From Burkholderiales bacterium (GTDB lineage Bacteria > Pseudomonadota > Gammaproteobacteria > Burkholderiales > Burkholderiaceae_C): a stretch of DNA of 64,000 nucleotides. Made by a program: the position numbers and the translations under genes. The notes beneath the pieces were generated by a model, which saw only the letters and a program-made list of their open reading frames with translations, had not been told where the DNA came from and did no database searches. Positions within the stretch are counted from its first letter, which is position 1. Every line of letters starts with the position of its first letter. Positions 16,516 to 25,695 of this stretch are shown piece after piece. Location of the stretch: positions 1 to 64,000 of the forward strand of contig JACRAZ010000029.1 of the NCBI GenBank assembly GCA_016213205.1, in the 5' to 3' direction.

Positions 16516-18204
16516 ATGGACGACGCCCTCTGGCTGCGCAACTACCCGCCCGGCATGCCGGCCGAGGTGAACTTGCAGGCCTTCGACTCGCTGGTGGAGG
16601 TGCTGCAACAAAGCTGCGCGCGCTTCGGCCCGCTGCCCGCCTTCAGCGGCCTGGGCGGCAGCCTCAGCTACACCGAACTCGAGCAAGCGAGCCGCGGCTT
16701 CGCGGCCTACCTGCAGCAGACGCTGGGCCTGCACAAGGGCCAGCGCGTGGCGCTGATGCTGCCCAACCTGCTGCAGTACCCGGTGGCCTTGTTCGGCGTG
16801 CTGCGCGCCGGCCTGGTGGTGGTGAACGTGAACCCGCTCTACACCGCAGCCGAGCTGGCGCATCAGCTCCGGGACTCCGGCGCCGCCGCGGTGCTGGTGC
16901 TGGAGAACTACGCCCACACGCTGCAGCAGGTGCTGGCCGACGACCCGACACTGAACCCCGCCGTCATCACCACCGAGGCCGGCGACATGCTGCCGCTGGT
17001 GAAGGAGGTGCTGACCAACGCCGCGGTGAAGTACCTGCGCAAGCTGGTGCCGCCCTGGCGGATCGAGCATGCCGTCGAGTTCAACGCCACGCTGCGCGCC
17101 GGCCACAGCCTCACGCTGGAAGAAGTGCCGCTGACGCACACCGACCTGGCCTTCTTGCAGTACACCGGTGGCACCACCGGCGTGGCCAAGGGCGCGATGC
17201 TCACCCACGGCAACATGGTGGCCAACCTGCTGCAGCTGTCGGCCTGGATCGCACACGAGCTGCACGAGGGCGAAGAGGTGTTCGTCTGCCCGCTGCCGCT
17301 GTACCACGTGTACGCGCTGAGCTCGGCGCTGGTGTTCATGACGATCGGCGCGCACACGGTGCTGATCAGCAACCCGCGCGACATGCATGCCTTCATCCAC
17401 GAACTGAAGGCACACCCGTTCACCGCCATCATCGGCGTGAACACGCTCTACCGCGCCCTGCTCGATGCGCCGGCCTTCGTCGACGTGGACACGCGCCACC
17501 TGAAGCTGGCCAGCGCCGGCGGCATGGCCGTGCAACGCGCGGTGGCCGAACGCTGGAAGCGCGCCACCGGCGTGCCGCTGATCGAGTCCTACGGCCTGAC
17601 CGAAACCTCGCCCGGGGCGATCTCGAACCCCCTGGACATCGCGGACTGGACCGGCACCATCGGCATGCCGCTGCCGTCCACCCAGGCCTGCATCGTCGAT
17701 GCGGACGACCAGCCGGTGCCGCTGGGCGAGGTGGGCGAGATCACGCTGCGCGGCCCGCAGGTGATGGCCGGCTACTGGCGGCGCCCGGACGAGACGGCCG
17801 CTGCCTTCACCGCCGACGGCTGGCTGCGCACCGGCGACATGGGCGCGATGGACGCACGCGGCCACTTCAGCATCACCGACCGCAAGAAGGACATGATCAT
17901 CGTCTCGGGCTTCAAGGTGTTCCCGAACCAGATCGAGGAGGTGGTCCTCCAGCACCCCGGGGTGGCCGAGGTCGGCGCCATCGGCGTGGCCGACGAGCGC
18001 TCGGGCGAGGCGGTGAAGATCATCGTGGTGCGCAAGGACCCGGCGCTCACCGAGCAGGCCCTGGTCGAACACTGCCGCCGCTACCTCACCGGCTACAAGG
18101 TGCCCAAGGTGGTGGAGTTCCGCAAGGAGCCGCTGCCCAAGACCGCGCTGGGCAAGATCCTGCGGCGCGTGCTGCGGCAGGCCCCGGAACGCGCCCTCGC
18201 CTGA
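16516..18204 (+). CDS. fadD: Long-chain fatty-acid CoA ligase
   Basis: A 562-residue AMP-forming acyl-CoA synthetase that activates fatty acids with ATP and CoA. The P-loop signature YTGGTTGVAKGAM starts at Y216. The adenylate motif SYGLTETSP, the hinge (WLRTGDMGAMD, then ITDRKKDMIIVSGFKVFPN) and the C-terminal catalytic Lys region PKTALGKILRR are all present. The length and the opening WLRNYPPGMPAEV match FadD. The ATG follows AAGGAG with 8-base spacing. It is monocistronic or leads a short unit with the small exported protein that follows. Confidence 0.93.
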   Translation: MDDALWLRNYPPGMPAEVNLQAFDSLVEVLQQSCARFGPLPAFSGLGGSLSYTELEQASRGFAAYLQQTLGLHKGQRVALMLPNLLQYPVALFGVLRAGLVVVNVNPLYTAAELAHQLRDSGAAAVLVLENYAHTLQQVLADDPTLNPAVITTEAGDMLPLVKEVLTNAAVKYLRKLVPPWRIEHAVEFNATLRAGHSLTLEEVPLTHTDLAFLQYTGGTTGVAKGAMLTHGNMVANLLQLSAWIAHELHEGEEVFVCPLPLYHVYALSSALVFMTIGAHTVLISNPRDMHAFIHELKAHPFTAIIGVNTLYRALLDAPAFVDVDTRHLKLASAGGMAVQRAVAERWKRATGVPLIESYGLTETSPGAISNPLDIADWTGTIGMPLPSTQACIVDADDQPVPLGEVGEITLRGPQVMAGYWRRPDETAAAFTADGWLRTGDMGAMDARGHFSITDRKKDMIIVSGFKVFPNQIEEVVLQHPGVAEVGAIGVADERSGEAVKIIVVRKDPALTEQALVEHCRRYLTGYKVPKVVEFRKEPLPKTALGKILRRVLRQAPERALA

Positions 18205-18252
18205 GCCTGCACCACCGTGCAGCCAGCCCCCCTACACGCAAAGGTCCCCCGC

Positions 18253-18705
18253 ATGAATCCCTTCCTCCACACCCCCCGGCCGCCGGTCTGGCCCGCCCTG
18301 CTGCTGGGCCTGGCGTTCGCGGCCGTGCCGGCGCTCGGTGCCGACAAGGCCACCGCGGCCAGCCAGCTGGCCCGCTACCAGCAGGAGCGCGCCAAGTGCA
18401 GCAACGGTGAATCGAACCAGGACCGGCCCACCTGCCTGAAGGAGGCCGCGGCCGCCTATGCCGAAGCCCGGCGCGGCGACGAAGTGCCGGCCGATCCGGC
18501 GCTGTATGCGCGCAATGCCCTGCTGCGCTGCGAGCGCCTGCCGGCCGACGAACGCAGCGCCTGCGTGGCCCGCATGCAGGGCCAGGGCAGCACCACCGGC
18601 AGCGCGCGCGGCGGCGGCATCTACCGCGAGCTGGTGACGCGCGAAACCATGCCGGCCGTGCCGGCCGCGGCCGCCAGCATGCCGGCCTCGGTGCCGGCGC
18701 GCTAA
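18253..18705 (+). CDS. Small exported protein of unknown function
   Basis: A 150-residue protein with a signal peptide (ALLLGLAFAAVPALGADK) and an AAAGG ribosome site. The mature part has four cysteines in two pairs (AKCSNG and PTCLKE, then LLRCERL and SACVARM), suggestive of two disulfides, and an Ala/Pro-rich tail. It resembles short periplasmic proteins found in Burkholderiales; the function is unknown. Its stop overlaps that of the convergent HExxH protein gene by three bases. Confidence 0.7.
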   Translation: MNPFLHTPRPPVWPALLLGLAFAAVPALGADKATAASQLARYQQERAKCSNGESNQDRPTCLKEAAAAYAEARRGDEVPADPALYARNALLRCERLPADERSACVARMQGQGSTTGSARGGGIYRELVTRETMPAVPAAAASMPASVPAR

Positions 18706-19427
18706 CGTCCGCCCGGTGCCGGCGGCGCGCCGGCCCACACGGCCGCCGCTGCGCTGAAGATCGACGCCCCGGCCAGCACCTGGCCGTGCGTGGCGCGCTG
18801 CACCCAGTGCAAGGTGTCGTGGTGGCTGCCCGGGATCAGATCGCGCGACCGTTCGGCCACCAGCCAGCGCTGCAACCGGCCGTAAAGCGCCGGGTGGCGC
18901 TGCCAGGTCCAGGCCAGGCCCACCAGGTCACCGTAGGCTTCCTCGCGCTGCGCCGCCTGCATGGCCAGGTACTCGGCGCGGCTGTGCGCATCCAGCGCCG
19001 GCGGCACCTGCGCCGCAAAACCGGCCGGCAGCACGAACCAGGCCCCCTCCAGGTAGCGCCGGCAGTGGCCCAGCTCGTGTGCGGCCATCAGCTCGAGCGT
19101 GGCATCCAGCAGCTCGGGTTCGATGTCGTCCAGCGTCTGCTGCGCCTGCGCATTGCCGCGCATCGACAACACCAGCTTGCAGCGCCCGGCCACGAACCCC
19201 AACGCCAGCGGCGCCGCGCCCGGCGTGGGCTGCGGCTGCACCACGATGTCCAGCGGCAGCTGCGCCTGCCAGGCAAACAGCACCACCGGCCACAAGCCCG
19301 TCAGCCAGCGTTGCTCGGTCGGCGTGAGCTCGCTCGCGGCGGCACCGCTGGCCCCGATGCCCAGGCAGGCGACCATGGCCACCAGGCGCCCGAGCGCCTG
19401 CCCGGCGCTGGTGATGAATGTCCGCAC
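18702..19427 (-). CDS. Exported putative metalloprotease-like protein (HELGH)
   Basis: A 241-residue protein. The N-terminus (VAMVACLGIGASGAAA) is a likely signal peptide. A zinc-protease-type HExxH motif occurs as MAAHELGHCRRYLEGAWF. An acidic residue downstream (EEAYGDLVGLAW) could be the third ligand, as in gluzincins, but the fold is uncertain. The start is taken as GTG at 19427, which has CAGGAG upstream; a Met within the signal sequence is a possible alternative. It may be a periplasmic peptidase; activity is inferred only from the motif. Confidence 0.65.
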   Translation of the reverse strand: MRTFITSAGQALGRLVAMVACLGIGASGAAASELTPTEQRWLTGLWPVVLFAWQAQLPLDIVVQPQPTPGAAPLALGFVAGRCKLVLSMRGNAQAQQTLDDIEPELLDATLELMAAHELGHCRRYLEGAWFVLPAGFAAQVPPALDAHSRAEYLAMQAAQREEAYGDLVGLAWTWQRHPALYGRLQRWLVAERSRDLIPGSHHDTLHWVQRATHGQVLAGASIFSAAAAVWAGAPPAPGGR

Positions 19428-19597
19428 GGCATGACTCCTGTTCCCAGGCTCTTCGACATCCCGCCGCCGCAGTTGAGCCGCACCCGGCCTTGCCCCTGCC
19501 CGCGGCGCGGTTGCGCAGGGCTGGGGCAGTGCCCACAATGGGTGGCGCCGAACCCGGTGGTTCGCCGCGTCGTGCCCAGTGCCCGAGGGTTCCTGAA

Positions 19598-20176
19598 ATG
19601 CCTGTGAAGGACCGGCGCGCCGCGCCGGGTGCCCACGCCACCACCGCCGACCACCTGCGCCGGCTGCGCGGCGCCTTGTCCCGCCCGCTGCGGGTGGAGC
19701 GCCACGGCGCACGCCTGCGGCTGGTGCTGGTCGAGCGCCGGCAGCCCGCCGGCGCCGTGCCAGCGCCCTCGGTCGAGCAGGTGCGCGAGGAACTGCTGGC
19801 CCGCCTGCTCGACCATGCGCTCGAGCAGGATGCGCAGATGGTGCGCCACCTGGCCTACGTGAACGACGAACTCGGCCGTGCCGGCTGGGACGGCGTGGCC
19901 GGCCTGCCCGGCCCGCTGCTGGGCCAGGCGCTGATCCAGGCGCGCATGCTGGCAGCAGACGAGCCCTCGGCCTGCATGGCGCTGGTGACCGAGCGCCTGC
20001 TGCAGCTGCGGGTGGCTGCCGAGCTGCGCGCCGAGCGTCAGGACCGGCTGCGCGAGGACGAACGCCTCACCAGCCCCGAGATCTCCGAGGTGTCGCAACA
20101 GGAGTTCGAGGCGCTCGAACGCGGCTGGGTGGACACCGTGCCGCCGGGCCCGGTGCGCCCGGCCGAGCCACACTGA
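19598..20176 (+). CDS. Hypothetical cytoplasmic protein
   Basis: A 192-residue protein with no signal peptide or membrane segment. The N-terminal third is basic (RRLRGALSRPLRVERHGARL). The middle is predicted helical and acidic (QVREELLARLLDHALEQDAQMV) and the tail is Glu-rich and polar. Codon use matches neighbouring genes, so it is probably real. No family is recognised. It is separated by 15 bases from the convergent end of the gentisate dioxygenase gene. Confidence 0.6.
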   Translation: MPVKDRRAAPGAHATTADHLRRLRGALSRPLRVERHGARLRLVLVERRQPAGAVPAPSVEQVREELLARLLDHALEQDAQMVRHLAYVNDELGRAGWDGVAGLPGPLLGQALIQARMLAADEPSACMALVTERLLQLRVAAELRAERQDRLREDERLTSPEISEVSQQEFEALERGWVDTVPPGPVRPAEPH

Positions 20177-20191
20177 GCCCCGGGCCCGCGT

Positions 20192-21226
20192 TCAGCGCCG
20201 CACCTCGTACAGGCCGAGCTTGCGGTGCAGCGGCCCTTCGTCGGCCAGGAACAGGAAGGCCGGTGCATCGGGCGAGGGGTTGTGCAGCCGCAGCGCGGTG
20301 TAGCCAGGCGTGCAGGCGGTGTCGGCCTCGGCCAGCGTGAACGCGGCCTCGCCCGCCTGCAGCGCGAGCGCGCCTTCGATCACGTGGCACACCAGGGCGG
20401 GCGAGCGGGCCGGCCAGCACAGCGTCTGGCCCGGGCGCAGCATCAGCGCATGGAAGCCGAGGATGTTCTGCGCGGGCGCGCCCGTCTCGGGGTTCACGTA
20501 GCCGAGCTGCACCGCCTCCAGCGCGGGCTGCGCCTGGGCCAGCGCCAGCAGCGCGGCGCGGGCCTGGGCCCAGGGGTAGCGCAGCAGCGGGTAGGCCGCG
20601 CCGCTGCGCTCGAACATCGGCGTGGGCAGCAGGCCGCCGGCGCTGCCGGGCACAGCCGCCTCGCCCCGCAGCGCCTGGCGCGGGCCATCCACGTGGTAGC
20701 TGGTCTCCAGGTAGTGCACCAGCGGCAGGTCCAGCACGTCCAGCCACACCACGGGCTGCGTGCCGTCGTGGCCGTGTTCGTGCCACAGGCCGGTGGGCGT
20801 GAGGATCAGGTCGCCACGGGCCATCGGGCACTTCCAGCCGTCCACCGTGGTGTAGGCGCCCTCACCTTCGACCACCAGGCGCACCGCGTTCGGCGTGTGG
20901 CGGTGCGCCGGCGCCCATTCACCCGGCAGCAGCAGTTGCAGGCCCAGGTACATCGCGGCGCTGGCCTGCAGGCTGTCGGGGCCATGGCCGGGGTTGGCCA
21001 GCACCAGCACGCGGCGCTCGGCGCGCTCGATCGGCGTCAGCGTGCCGGCGCGCATCAGCAGCGGGCGCAGCGCCTGGTAGGCCCAGCAGGTGGCCTGCGT
21101 GCGCGGGCGCGGGCGCTCGGGCGGCAGCAGCGCGCGCAGGCTGGGCCACAGCGGCACCAGGTTCAGCGCGCGCAGCTGCGCCAGGTAGTCGTCGGGCAGG
21201 TCTTCCAGGCGGCCCAGTTCGTTCAT
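20192..21226 (-). CDS. gtdA: Gentisate 1,2-dioxygenase
   Basis: A 344-residue bicupin that opens the gentisate ring to maleylpyruvate using Fe(II). The first cupin carries the metal-ligand motif PGEWAPAHRHTPNAVR (His108, His110), with a later His in TGLWHEHGHDG. The family region PQNILGFHALMLRPG appears here as APAQNILGFHALMLRPGQ, and the second cupin near the C-terminus ends PAFLFLADEG. The ATG has GGGGAGA upstream and overlaps the preceding gene's stop as ATGA, giving tight coupling to the 3-hydroxybenzoate 6-hydroxylase that makes its substrate. Maleylpyruvate isomerase and fumarylpyruvate hydrolase are not nearby. Confidence 0.93.
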   Translation of the reverse strand: MNELGRLEDLPDDYLAQLRALNLVPLWPSLRALLPPERPRPRTQATCWAYQALRPLLMRAGTLTPIERAERRVLVLANPGHGPDSLQASAAMYLGLQLLLPGEWAPAHRHTPNAVRLVVEGEGAYTTVDGWKCPMARGDLILTPTGLWHEHGHDGTQPVVWLDVLDLPLVHYLETSYHVDGPRQALRGEAAVPGSAGGLLPTPMFERSGAAYPLLRYPWAQARAALLALAQAQPALEAVQLGYVNPETGAPAQNILGFHALMLRPGQTLCWPARSPALVCHVIEGALALQAGEAAFTLAEADTACTPGYTALRLHNPSPDAPAFLFLADEGPLHRKLGLYEVRR

Positions 21227-22428
21227 GGCGTCTCCCCGAGGCAGTTGCCCACGTTCCAGCCGTACAACCACTCCAGCGCGTCGTAGAAGCGCTCGGGCGT
21301 GCGGCCCTTCCACAGCTCGTTGCGCACCAGCCGTTCCACGCCTTTTGCATGGTAGAGGCGGCCCATCTCGCGCGCCGAGAGCACGATGCGCGCGGTGCGT
21401 GCCACCCGCGCGCGCTGGTAGTGCGCGAACGCGGCGCCGAGATCGCCGCCGTGCACGCGCAGCGCTTCGCCCAGCGTCACCGCGTCTTCCAGTGCCATGC
21501 AGGCGCCCTGCGCCAGGTACTGGGTGGTGGGGTGGGCCGCATCACCCAGCAGCGTGCTGCGGCCGAAGGTCCACTGGCCGATGGGCTCGCGGTCGGCGGT
21601 GGCCCAGCGCTTCCAGCTCCTGGGCAGGTCGATCAGCTGGCGCGCGCGGGGGCAGATGCCCTCGAAGTAGCTTTGCACCTCGTCGCGGCTGCCCTCGCGC
21701 ACGCCCCAGGTCTCGGCCTCGCGGCTGTGGAAGGTGACGACCACGTTGTACTGCGCGCCGCCACGCAGCGGGTAGTGCACCAGGTGGCAGTTCGGGCCCA
21801 CCCAGATGCTGGCCGCGTTCCAGCGCAGGTCGGCCGGAAAGTCGCGCTGCTCCACCACGGCGCGGTAGACCACGTGGCCGGTCACGCGGGCGGGGTCGCC
21901 CACGTACTGCTGGCGCAGCACCGAGCGCACGCCATCGGCACCGATGAGCGCGCGGCCCCGGTGCCGGCGCCCCGCGGCATCGATCACGGTGACGCTGTGC
22001 TCGTCCTGCTCGATGCGCTCGACCCGGGTGCCGGTGCGGAACTCGACCCGGCCGCTTTCCTGCGCGCCCTCGAGCAGCGACTGGTGCACGTCCACCCGGT
22101 GGATCACCGCGTACGGGTTGCCGAAACGCCGCCGGAAGGCCTCGCCGGTGGGGATGCGGCCGACCAGGGTTTCGTCCAGCGCGTCGTGCATCACCATCTC
22201 GTCGGTGTACACCGCCCGCGCCCGGGCCCGGTTGCCCACGCCCAGCGCGTCGAAGGCATGGAAGGCATTGGGGCCCAGCTGGATGCCGGCGCCGATTTCG
22301 CCGATCTCGGCGGCCTGCTCGAGCACCGTGACGCGCTGGCCCTGGCGCACCAGGGCCAGCGCCGCGGCCAGGCCGCCGATGCCACCGCCGGCCACCAGCA
22401 CGGGCAAGGTTGCAGACGATGCGGGCAT
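21223..22428 (-). CDS. 3-hydroxybenzoate 6-monooxygenase (FAD-dependent)
   Basis: A 401-residue group A flavoprotein hydroxylase. The FAD-binding GxGxxG is GGGIGG (14-19), the DG motif is ALIGADGVRS, and the GD motif is STLLGDAAHPTTQYLAQG. The family features EIGEIGAGIQLGPNA and the C-terminal WLYGWNVG match 3-hydroxybenzoate 6-hydroxylases; salicylate hydroxylase-like enzymes are the alternative. The immediate downstream gentisate dioxygenase supports the 3-hydroxybenzoate to gentisate reaction. The start at 22428 follows CGGAGG; a Met seven codons upstream is less likely. Confidence 0.9.
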   Translation of the reverse strand: MPASSATLPVLVAGGGIGGLAAALALVRQGQRVTVLEQAAEIGEIGAGIQLGPNAFHAFDALGVGNRARARAVYTDEMVMHDALDETLVGRIPTGEAFRRRFGNPYAVIHRVDVHQSLLEGAQESGRVEFRTGTRVERIEQDEHSVTVIDAAGRRHRGRALIGADGVRSVLRQQYVGDPARVTGHVVYRAVVEQRDFPADLRWNAASIWVGPNCHLVHYPLRGGAQYNVVVTFHSREAETWGVREGSRDEVQSYFEGICPRARQLIDLPRSWKRWATADREPIGQWTFGRSTLLGDAAHPTTQYLAQGACMALEDAVTLGEALRVHGGDLGAAFAHYQRARVARTARIVLSAREMGRLYHAKGVERLVRNELWKGRTPERFYDALEWLYGWNVGNCLGETP

Positions 22429-22456
22429 GGGGCCTCCGGGAACTGGCATGCTGATG

Positions 22457-22470
22457 ATCAGTATACTGAT
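22457..22470. promoter_or_regulatory. Perfect 14-bp palindrome overlapping likely -10 of the gentisate operon
   Basis: ATCAGTATACTGAT reads the same on both strands and lies 29-42 bases upstream of the hydroxylase start codon. On the minus strand its centre, TATACT, resembles a -10 box. Short A/T-rich perfect palindromes over a -10 are typical operators of MarR-type repressors that sense aromatic acids. The regulator itself is not recognised in the window. Confidence 0.55.
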
Positions 22471-22521
22471 GATAAGCCGGTCGCCGCCAGGCCCGGGGCC
22501 GCAGCGGGCGGCCCGGCCGCC

Positions 22522-23535
22522 TCAGGACCAGGGCTGCTCGGCCAGCTGGAGCGCGGGTGCGTCGCCGCCCACCCCCTGCAGCCAGGCCAGCCGCAGCCCG
22601 CCGGTGCGCGCCTGCAGGCAGGGCGAGGCCAGCGCGGCGGCGGGGCTGGCCAGCGCCGGCCCCCAGCCCCGGCCTTGCAGGTCGGGCGTGCCGGTGGCCA
22701 GCAGGCTGCCGGTGGCGGTGACGGCCAGCAGCGCCACCCGCGCGCCGGACACTGCCACCGCGAAATCGAACACCGCCTGCCCGCCCAGCGGCGCCCAAGC
22801 CGGGCCGGCGCGGCGGCCCCGTGCGTCCAGCGCATGCACGTCGATGCGGCCGGCGTACTGCAACTCGCCGTCGGGCTCACCCAGGCGCCGGTGGCCGCCG
22901 CCGGTGAGCGCCGTCTGCACGAACAGCAGGTGCCCGTCACGCCAGGGCAGCAGTTGCACCTGCTGCAGCAGGCCCGGCCGGGGCGGGGCGAGTTCGATCC
23001 GCGCCGCCACGCCGCCATCGGCCCCGCGGCGCAGCAGCGTGATTGCCGAGCCGCGCGCGTGGTTCACGGCCACGATGTCGCCCGCCGCAGGTGCGGCCAC
23101 GAAGCGGGGCACCAGGTACAGGCTGCGCGGGCCGCGTGGATCCAGCGCCTGCGGGCGGCCGGTGCCGGCAGGCTGCAGCATCAGCGGTGCCACCGCGCTG
23201 CCGGCGTGCACCGTGAGCAGGTCCCAGCCTGCCGCCTCGGCCCGCGCGTCCCAGGGCAGCGCGGCACGCAGGCGGTGCTGCAGCGTGGGGGCCGGCGGCT
23301 GCGGGTCGGTGATGTCGCGCAGCAGCAGCTGGTGAAAGCCCCGTTCGCCGCCGCTGCCCTCGTCGGCCAGCAGCAGGCGCGGTGCCTCGTCGGTCGCCAG
23401 CCGCACCCCGGTGGGCCGCAGACCGCCCAGCGCCGGCAGGGCCAGCGTGTGCAGGCGCAGGCCGGCCTCAGCCGCCATCGCGGCCCCCCACCAGGGGCCG
23501 GTGGCCAGCCCGCGCAGGATCAAGCGGCGTTTCAT
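22522..23535 (-). CDS. Exported protein of unknown function downstream of putative T6SS effector
   Basis: A 337-residue protein with a basic N-terminus and hydrophobic stretch (RGLATGPWWGAAMAAEAG), consistent with export. The rest is beta-strand-rich with repeating short segments (LLLADEG, LLTVHAG, LLFVQTA, LLAVTATG), resembling a propeller or beta-sandwich. It lies 33 bases downstream of the transglutaminase-fold protein gene on the same strand. A periplasmic location and this linkage would fit an immunity protein for that effector, but nothing in the sequence proves it. Confidence 0.6.
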   Translation of the reverse strand: MKRRLILRGLATGPWWGAAMAAEAGLRLHTLALPALGGLRPTGVRLATDEAPRLLLADEGSGGERGFHQLLLRDITDPQPPAPTLQHRLRAALPWDARAEAAGWDLLTVHAGSAVAPLMLQPAGTGRPQALDPRGPRSLYLVPRFVAAPAAGDIVAVNHARGSAITLLRRGADGGVAARIELAPPRPGLLQQVQLLPWRDGHLLFVQTALTGGGHRRLGEPDGELQYAGRIDVHALDARGRRAGPAWAPLGGQAVFDFAVAVSGARVALLAVTATGSLLATGTPDLQGRGWGPALASPAAALASPCLQARTGGLRLAWLQGVGGDAPALQLAEQPWS

Positions 23536-23568
23536 GCGGGGGCCTTTCGTGTCGTGCGCGCATCGGGA

Positions 23569-25695
23569 TCAGCTCCACATCCATTTCAGCACCCCCTGGG
23601 CCCGCGGCAGCACGATCGGGATGCGGGTGCCGGCCACGAACGGGCCCGCGCCGTGCACGGCCAGCAGGTCGTTGCGCAGCTGCTGCCGGCGCTGGGCGCC
23701 GCCACCGAGCTGCTTGTACACCCGGTCGGCGTAGCGGCGGGCGATCTGGTCCAGCGTCTGCCCCGCGCTGCACACATGCACCAGCAGCACGCAACCGGGG
23801 CCGTTCTTCCAGGCAAACTGCTGCGGCGTGCCGTCGCCGGAGTTCACCGCGTAGCCGCCTGTGCCTTCGTAGTCGCCGAAGCCGCCGATGGCGGCCTGCT
23901 CGTAGCCCTGCATCGCCGCGGGCACGCCGTGCCAGGGCTTGGCGGCCGCGAACGGGCCGGTGCCGTACGAGGGGTCGTACACCTGGTCGTTGTGCCACAC
24001 GATCACATGGTCGCCGAACTCGAACTGCGGCTGGTTCTTGCCCTGGCCCGGGATGTCAGTGTCGGCATGGATCTCGTTGCCCAGGTTGCGGTAGGGCGCC
24101 GCGGCCCCGTTCGCGACCAGGCCGTTGAAGGCCTGCTGCGACACCAGGAAGCGCAGTTCGTAGTTGGCCTGGCCGTCGCGCGTGCGCCGCTCGCAGGCCA
24201 GCCCGCGCGCGCTGGTGATGCCGTGCATCTTGAGCATGTGGACCATCATGTCCATCCAGCCGCCGCAGCGGGCGGTGGCGTCGGCGCTGCCCAGGATGTG
24301 GTGCGTGACCCAGACGTTGGCGTTGGCCGGCGTGTTCACGCCGTCGCGGTAGTAGGTGAGGCGCACGTTGTCGCCCATGCGCTGGATGCCGTTGCCATTG
24401 CCGGTGGTGCCCTGGAACATGGCGAACGCGGCCGGCACGAACGCGTTTTCGGCCTGCGTGCCGGCGCCGCGGGTGCAGCTGTGGTGCAGCAGCGTGAGGT
24501 ACAGCTGGTTCACCCGCGGCCGCCCGAGCAGCAGGTACAGCGGGTTGTCGGTGGCGCCGATGGCCAGCTGCGGCAGCGGCTGGGTGGGCGTGTTCATCGT
24601 CCAGTCGATGTGCAGCGGCGCCGCGTGCACCACGTTGCTCAGCGCCACCGAGGCGCTGGTCTCGGGGAAGTTGATCGTCGCGTCGCCGGGGTTGACGGTG
24701 ACGCTGCGCTCCCAGTGCATCGCCACGCCGTTGTGGGTGGCGCTGCCGCGGATCAGCACCGTCTCGGGCTCGCTCGGCCGCTGGGTGACATTGAACACCG
24801 CCGACAGCCGGATCGTCTTGCCCCGCACGTAGCACAGCACCGATTGCGTGGTGGCCGCCGCCTGGCCCGCCGCTGGGTTGCCGCGGCCGCGCACCCAGGC
24901 GCGGTCGAAGGGGTTGCCGTTGTCGCCCACGCCGTCGTTGCACACCTGCAGGCTGTTGAAGACCACCCGCTGCACCTGCAGCACGGGCCAGCGGCACACA
25001 CGCACCTCGGCGGTGAGGGTCTTGGGGTTCACCGTGCCCAGCGTGACGCTGACCTGCCGTTCCTCGGGTGTGGAGTCGTTCGGCCGCAGTGCCGGCCAGC
25101 TCAGGTCCACATCGGCCTGCCCGGGCCCGCCGGCGGGCACCGCCACGGCCCATTGCAGCTCGGCACGCACCCAGTCCTCGGGCGGGTTCACGCGCGCCTG
25201 CAGGCGCGCCGGCGTCACCGATTCGTAGGCCTTCCAGTGGCGCGGGCGGTCGCCCACCGGACGCAGCACCAGTGCCTCGATGTCCAGCAGGTCCACCACC
25301 TCGACATCCACCGTCTGCTGCACGTCCAGCGCCGCGCTCACCGTGCGCGCCGGCAACCGCGCCTGGCGCGACACGGTGGCGTCGCGCCGGCCGGGCACCG
25401 GTGTGGCGCCCTGCCAGCGCAGCTGGCTCCACGCGCCGCCATCGTCGGGCGCCGTGGTGGCGCGCACCGTGATCGGGTGCACCGCGTTGACCACCGCCCA
25501 GTGCCGCCCGAGGTGCTGGGCGGGCTCGACCCCCTGTACCGTGAGCTGCACCAGGCGCACGCAGTCGACCGCGATCTCGTCGTGCACCACGCCGCTCAGG
25601 GGCGGCTCGTCCTCGTCCCAGGCCTCGCGCACCGGCCGCTCGCCCGACGCCAGCTCGCGCTGGGCGCGCCGCTGCTCACCCGGCGGGTTGCACAT
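23569..25695 (-). CDS. Putative T6SS effector: Ig-like N-terminus, transglutaminase-fold domain, LysM-like tail
   Basis: A 708-residue protein without signal peptide. The first ~400 residues are beta-rich and likely structural. A transglutaminase-like cysteine-peptidase domain follows: Cys477 in ATARCGGWMDMM, His563 in FGDHVIVWHND and Asp574 in VYDPSYG fit the Cys-His-Asp order. The C-terminus (CSAGQTLDQIARRYADRVY, then GTRIPIVLP) looks like a LysM, a peptidoglycan-binding fold. The genes just upstream are a T6SS-type helper and a DUF4123 adaptor, overlapping by 17-20 bases. Lack of a signal peptide plus a wall-binding tail fits delivery by type VI secretion; the biochemical target is unknown. 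Confidence 0.7.
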   Translation of the reverse strand: MCNPPGEQRRAQRELASGERPVREAWDEDEPPLSGVVHDEIAVDCVRLVQLTVQGVEPAQHLGRHWAVVNAVHPITVRATTAPDDGGAWSQLRWQGATPVPGRRDATVSRQARLPARTVSAALDVQQTVDVEVVDLLDIEALVLRPVGDRPRHWKAYESVTPARLQARVNPPEDWVRAELQWAVAVPAGGPGQADVDLSWPALRPNDSTPEERQVSVTLGTVNPKTLTAEVRVCRWPVLQVQRVVFNSLQVCNDGVGDNGNPFDRAWVRGRGNPAAGQAAATTQSVLCYVRGKTIRLSAVFNVTQRPSEPETVLIRGSATHNGVAMHWERSVTVNPGDATINFPETSASVALSNVVHAAPLHIDWTMNTPTQPLPQLAIGATDNPLYLLLGRPRVNQLYLTLLHHSCTRGAGTQAENAFVPAAFAMFQGTTGNGNGIQRMGDNVRLTYYRDGVNTPANANVWVTHHILGSADATARCGGWMDMMVHMLKMHGITSARGLACERRTRDGQANYELRFLVSQQAFNGLVANGAAAPYRNLGNEIHADTDIPGQGKNQPQFEFGDHVIVWHNDQVYDPSYGTGPFAAAKPWHGVPAAMQGYEQAAIGGFGDYEGTGGYAVNSGDGTPQQFAWKNGPGCVLLVHVCSAGQTLDQIARRYADRVYKQLGGGAQRRQQLRNDLLAVHGAGPFVAGTRIPIVLPRAQGVLKWMWS

